64,000 bases of DNA from Sebastes aleutianus. Lineage: Eukaryota; Chordata; Actinopteri; Perciformes; Sebastidae. The stretch spans positions 9,725,544-9,789,543 of the forward strand of contig CAKAKS010000039.1 of NCBI GenBank assembly GCA_916700875.1, written 5' to 3'. Each line of letters begins with the position of its first letter. Position 1 is the stretch's first letter. This document shows, one piece after another, positions 59,626 through 64,000 of the stretch. The notes below the pieces were generated by a model. The model worked only from the letters and a program-made list of their open reading frames with translations. It did not search any database and was not told the DNA's origin. The translations under genes were made by a program, and so were the position numbers.

Positions 59626-60059
59626 ATGAAGAGAGGCTGACAAAAATTGCAATTCTTGGTGGTCCTTTAACAAATCAGCTGTCTCTATCTTGGTTTTGTC
59701 ATTAGGCCTAAGAATGGCAATGTGTGTCCGTCAGACCAACACCTTGGAGGATGATATCTCTGTAACAATCGGACTTCCATGAAATCTATTATGGATATTT
59801 ATAGCTCTCACATGACGAATCCAATCGATTTTCATGACCTTCTGATTAAAGGTCTCCGTGTCCACTTGGTTACTGATATCCAAGACCCGACCTGAGACCC
59901 AAACAAACCCAAACTCAAGGTGCATGAATTAAACCTGCATTGATTGTTTTTGACAATATCGGACATGTTATTGCCTGAGTAGCTGTGGCTGACTTGTTAA
60001 CAAACGGCTCCCTGATTCCACATTTAACAGACACATGAGAGCAACATGATCATCTCATT

Positions 60060-60780
60060 GGAGTTTATCTAAAGGCTGGCTCACGCTAAAAGATTTGTCA
60101 AATCTTAACATATTTTGAAAATGTGAGAGACGCCACACATAACGAAATGTTCTGTTAAATTTAACAGTTTTGTTCCTATAGTGTGTGGTGAGCTGCGATT
60201 TGGCCAAAACAGCACGACACACACTAACAGATTCATTTATCAACAACAAGAGTCCCCACTAAAAAAAACGGAAATCTTGTGCAATCAAACGTGACTTTAG
60301 TGTAAACAAACATGGCAGACGACGGGCAGGAAGAATTAGCGATGTTTTACACTACTTTGTACTGAAAATTAACGAATGATGGATGGATGAAGTCATGGAG
60401 ACATGTTAAATAAACACTCGTATTGTTGCCACAAATCAACAAGTTGGTCCTCCATTTCTGAGCTCCATTTTACTACTACTTTATGCTTCACGTTTTGCAT
60501 TAGCTCATGCATTAGCTGTCCTCGGGGTTCCCCACACACAACAGAATATCTGATCGTAAATATTGAACATGTTTAATATTAACGATTTGAAATCGGAGCG
60601 GCCAGGATGGACTTCTGAGCTGATTGGGGGAATTAAAAAACACTCTTAACATGCCTCACACCACAGGGAAATCAGGAAAGATAATCTTTAGAACCATCAA
60701 ACAATCTGGGCTTTGCTGACAATCGTCGGGAGGAATCTTGAAAACGTCTGATCTAGTTCGACAGACAATCAACAGCATAA
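60060..60780. mobile_element. Possible MITE
   Basis: AAAGGCTGGCTCACGCTAAA near 60070 and sequence up to CAGACAATCAACAGC near 60775 have the look of a fish dispersed element, including a TGTGTGGTGAGC block and its inverted partner GCCTCACACCACAGGG. Ends and family are not certain. Confidence 0.4.
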
Positions 60781-61070
60781 CGTGGCATTGATTATCAGTT
60801 ACAGTATGTAAAGTGTTGTTTAAAGCAAATGAGCCAAAAGATGAATCCAGCGGTTTTGTTCCTCAAAGAGACTTGAGGAGCAGGATTTGTTTGTGGCTTG
60901 TCTTATTGTGTTAAATGACAAAGCTGCAGCGTGTCACCACAGAGTTATTATGATTATCGTGTTTGGAAATGATGTGCAGCGAGGACGTTAATTCTGTATC
61001 AACACAGATTCTCTGGAGTGAAATGAAGTGAAGTGAAGTGGGGGATGGAAAGGACGAGGTGGTGTTTGGA

Positions 61071-61085
61071 GGGGGGGGGGGGGGG
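61071..61085 (+). repeat. 15-base G run
   Basis: A single run of 15 G in the intron. Other shorter G runs stand at 9723 and 33980. Such runs are often miscounted in assemblies. Confidence 0.9.
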
Positions 61086-62185
61086 TTTCTACATCCTGAG
61101 GCAAGTTTTGGTGATTCACCGCCACACTGATGTGATTTGTGATGCCTTTATTCATGTTGAAGAAGGAAATCGGGGCAGGATGGAATCAAACTGGCGCCCA
61201 CTCACTTCATTATAAATCTGTTTTCTTTTTTTTTGTTGTTGTTGTTCTGCTCTTTAGCTTCAATCTGCTGCACTTCCTCTCGGCTTCAGCAGCTCCAAAC
61301 TAATCCGCTTCCAGTTCGAGACTCTGCCGTCCCCGGTGTTAAGTTTGCCCTGCAGCGAGGAGTACAGCAACAGCACTATACTGTACGATAACGACACAAT
61401 ACAGTGAATACAGCAGATGGATGTAAAAGAGGCCGAATCTGAAAACGGAACATCAAGTTTAGGAGGATTTAATGAACATCTGAGCGTTCTCTGTAATGTT
61501 CAAACACTCAAACATTATGGATTTTCAAATTTGGTGCCTTACCATTAACCATTCTTTCATTAATTTCTTTGAGGGATGTTCATCATGAATCATTACAGGG
61601 AATAAAAGAACGTATCCTGTGATGTCAAGTGACAGACCACTTTACAGAATAATGTGTAAAAGCTCAGAATATTCTAATTTTACATGTTACTACAGTATGT
61701 GGCAGTTTTTACTTCACTGCTCAGGAGAAAATACGACGGAAACCACAACATTTGAGTCTGACTGAAGTCACCAGTTTCAGATGTTTTTATTTTAATGTTG
61801 TTAATCTGCAGGCAAAGTGTGAACAGTGTCAGACAGCATGATATTTTAACTTGGCAGGAGGGATTCAGTCAATATGGCAACAAGACGTTTGTGTAGTAGT
61901 AGTAGTTGGCGAGGAAACTGTGATAAGATGACTCAAACCTGCATCGCCAGAAAAAACCTGAGAGAAAATAACAGCTTATTGCTTTAAAGGACAACACAGA
62001 CACAAAACCAAACACTTTGTTCAACACACACTGGCCACATCACTTACAGTAGAGTCCTTAACAGAGAACAGTGAGTCAGTGGTCAGTTTGGATTCATTGT
62101 TAGTTCGAACAGATTCAATCATGATGAGAAAAATCAAGGAAGGGTTGGCTTTATCTTCCATGGCAAAGCAGGTCAGCCATTAATC

Positions 62186-62268
62186 GCAGGGTTGGTGGTT
62201 CAGTTCTCCTCCTGTCCACATGTGGAAGTGTCCTGGAGCAAGATACCGAACCCCAAATTGCTCCAGAT
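62186..62268 (+). mobile_element. SINE fragment
   Basis: It shares GGTGGTTCAGTTCTCCTCC and GTCCTGGAGCAAGATACCG with the SINE at 41695 in diverged form. It has no tail, so it is an old truncated copy. Confidence 0.65.
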
Positions 62269-62374
62269 GTTTAGAAAAAAATGCAAGTCACCAAATGAAT
62301 TTAATGAATGTAAAGTTCTAAAACCTCTTACGGTATAATCTACTTCAATGTGTTCTAACCAAATGGCAACCACC

Positions 62375-63175
62375 AATGCTGAGAAATGAAGCCAACCCCG
62401 AAGTGCCAAAAACTGCACAGTTCTTCTTCTGGGTACTTGAGGCTCCAAAAGGGAGTCAATCCCCATAAACCTCCATGTTACAGCAGAAATAAACATGTTT
62501 ACAGCCGGATACAAAAACGGTTTTGGTCTCCATAGCTAATTTCCCCGTTTGTGACAACTATACAGGAGGTGAAGTTGTATACAACTCACCCATTTAAATC
62601 ATATTAAGGCTTAAAGTTAGGCATAATTGAGGGCGTGGCCGCTAGGTGGGTGACAGGTCGCTAGCTTCTAGCTGTCTGCTCAGCTGCGTCAACCGGGCCG
62701 CCTCAGCTTCACTGACGATCCACCTCTTTACCCATTTTTGAATTAGCCGGGAGTAAGGCCAAAGAACATATTGACAAGAAGTGAAAGTCAATTGTTTGTT
62801 CCATTGCAACATCATCGCCCAGCAGCAAAGCTACGCTTCCGCCATTTTGGACTGAAAGCGACTACCAGGCGCCAGTAAAACATCCAGCTGATAAGTGCCG
62901 TACAAAAATAAAACAAAATTATTTTCTATTCTATTATCATGTTCTACAAAAATGGCCTGTGTTGAATAATGAAATATTATGAATATAATAAGCGCTTTCA
63001 GTCCAAAATGGCGGCAGCAGCTATTGTCGAAAAAACACCGGAGTTTTGTTTCTTTGCTTCTATACTCTCTTCTATATGCTGTGTCGTCACTGCCAACATG
63101 GCGACGGCCCGGAGCCACCGACTTTGAGCTTCACAACAGCTCCTCAGAAATCTATGGGTGACGTCACGGACATTT
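62375..63175 (+). mobile_element. Family I repeat copy 3 with inner element
   Basis: It starts at GAAATGAAGCCAACCCCGA, has GAGGGCGTGGCCGCTAGG and GACAGGTCGCTAGC, and ends around ACATGGCGACGGCC and GGGTGACGTCACGGAC. The block 62761-63070 (family J) is inserted or internal. Borders approximate. Confidence 0.68.
62761..63070. mobile_element. Family J palindromic element copy 2
   Basis: A perfect 22-base inverted repeat stands at 62839-62860 and 62993-63014 (core GCCATTTTGGACTGAAAG and its complement). The rest (AGAACATATTGACAAGAAGT to TTCTATACTCTCT) matches 58993-59290. Non-coding. Confidence 0.75.
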
Positions 63176-63472
63176 CATCCCCCACCTTCATTGTTTGGGA
63201 TTTACTATTTGTCTTTTCTTGAAACTGTAGAGGAAGGAGCACTTTAAGTGACTTGACAATCAGAAAGCAGCAATTCAGATAAGTGATCTAAAAATGTAAG
63301 AGCGGGAGACAAGCAGTTTAGCATCAAGAAACCACTGCTCCCAAGCTTAAAAACACACACGATTATCACAAAATGAGGTAAAATTACTGTCACAGAGAAG
63401 AGAGTCACCTAAATAAATGCTTGTCAACAACGTCTGAGCTCAGAATCTGTACTTTTCTTGGTGTCTCTACAG

Positions 63473-63612
63473 GAAGTGCAGGGACTCCAGTCACCTTTAA
63501 CGAGAACGGCGACGCTCCCGGACGCTACGACATCTTCCAGTATCAGATCAACAACAGGTCGATGGCAGAGTACAAGGTCATCGGAACCTGGACCAATCAG
63601 CTGCATCTAAAC
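63473..63612 (+). CDS. grm8: grm8 internal exon 'f': end of ligand-binding domain, phase 1 to 0
   Basis: The exon is 140 bp and reads (G)SAGTPVTFNENGDAPGRY, then DIFQYQINNRSMAEYK, then VIGTWTNQLHLN. FNGSAGTPV and NENGDAPGRYDIFQYQ are group III signatures, and EYKVIG.WTNQLHL is closest to mGluR8. NRS is an N-glycosylation sequon, at the place of NKS in human mGluR8. By my recollection the segment between that sequon and EYKV is one residue longer than in human mGluR8. The acceptor is GTCTCTACAG and the donor is AAC|GTGAGG after 63612, ending in phase 0. The cysteine-rich domain and 7TM exons would follow to the right of the window. Confidence 0.97.
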
Positions 63613-64000
63613 GTGAGGACAGATAATCTCAATCTGTTTTATTCTGTCAGTATCTGTCAAACAGTGGATGTAAAAATACTCTGATACTCATTTTTTGACA
63701 TATATTTGGCATATAACAAGAGATATATGAACAATTAACACAGGGACACATGATTAAAACTGGGTAAATATATATCTAATTTCACTGGGACTTTAAAGCC
63801 TGATAATGGAGATGGTAGTAATGATAATTCTGTGGAAGATCATTCTATTTGTTAGCTGACCTAAAGAAGCTGATTACGAAACATTATGAGTTTACTCTTG
63901 ACTTTGGTAACAGCATTTTGACAAAACAATCTCGACTCAAGGTTCACTTACTAGCTTGTTCCCGACATTTAAACCACATGAAGAATGAATAAAGAATGGA
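63613..64000 (+). other. grm8: grm8 intron downstream of the last visible exon (partial)
   Basis: The stretch starts with the GTGAGG donor and runs to the window edge. It is AT-rich with frequent stops. I see no repeat family or exon in it. Confidence 0.8.

Larger units (their letters stand above)
50298..63472 (+). other. grm8: grm8 intron, 13,175 bp
   Basis: The intron runs from GTAAGA to GTCTCTACAG. It includes family G copies on the minus strand (52515-52692, 54490-54896), a family D copy at 52095-52505, a hairpin-family fragment at 57405-57530, a MITE carrying a second element (58773-59625), a 15-base G run at 61071, and a family I region with an inner palindrome (62375-63175). 54180-54440 is a GC-rich patch I could not identify. 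55200-56080 and 56700-57010 show no clear repeat and no exon. Confidence 0.85.

Overview
This window is genomic DNA from a ray-finned (teleost, probably percomorph-type) fish. It lies inside one large plus-strand gene for a group III metabotropic glutamate receptor, closest to mGluR8 (grm8; I cannot decide between the fish a and b copies). Six consecutive internal exons are visible at 13022-13238, 36071-36206, 38335-38489, 38572-38709, 50097-50297 and 63473-63612. All have AG/GT borders, the intron phases match from exon to exon, and the joined reading frame is open for 329 codons. They encode the middle and C-terminal part of the extracellular glutamate-binding (Venus flytrap) domain, roughly residues 170-500 of the receptor. 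The signal peptide and first part of the domain lie to the left of the window; the cysteine-rich domain, seven membrane helices and C-tail lie to the right. No promoter, transcript end, second gene, tRNA, rRNA or intact transposase/reverse-transcriptase gene was found.

About 98% of the window is intron. The introns are AT-rich and full of short non-autonomous repeats typical of fish, while the exons are clearly GC-rich. By region: 1-13021 is intron with a 26-copy 22-bp minisatellite (3634-4205), several nested MITEs and a long hairpin repeat near 10.6 kb. 13239-36070 (22.8 kb) holds a 950-bp polypurine tract, many MITE copies and some non-repetitive stretches. 36207-38334 holds a CA microsatellite and a 0.76-kb CU tract. 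The 82-bp intron 38490-38571 separates a close exon pair. 38710-50096 starts with a second CU tract and carries nested elements near 41-43 kb. 50298-63472 is again intron with MITEs.

Most longer open reading frames are low-complexity tracts, tandem repeats or antisense shadows of the exons. I found no new gene system. The points most worth a second look are genome-architecture ones: two CU tracts bracketing an exon pair, a minisatellite apparently grown from the inside of a mobile element, and several nested insertions whose target-site duplications can be read directly. Family names beyond the receptor are descriptive labels of mine (family A, D, E and so on), because no repeat library could be searched. 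Comparisons to human receptors are from memory.
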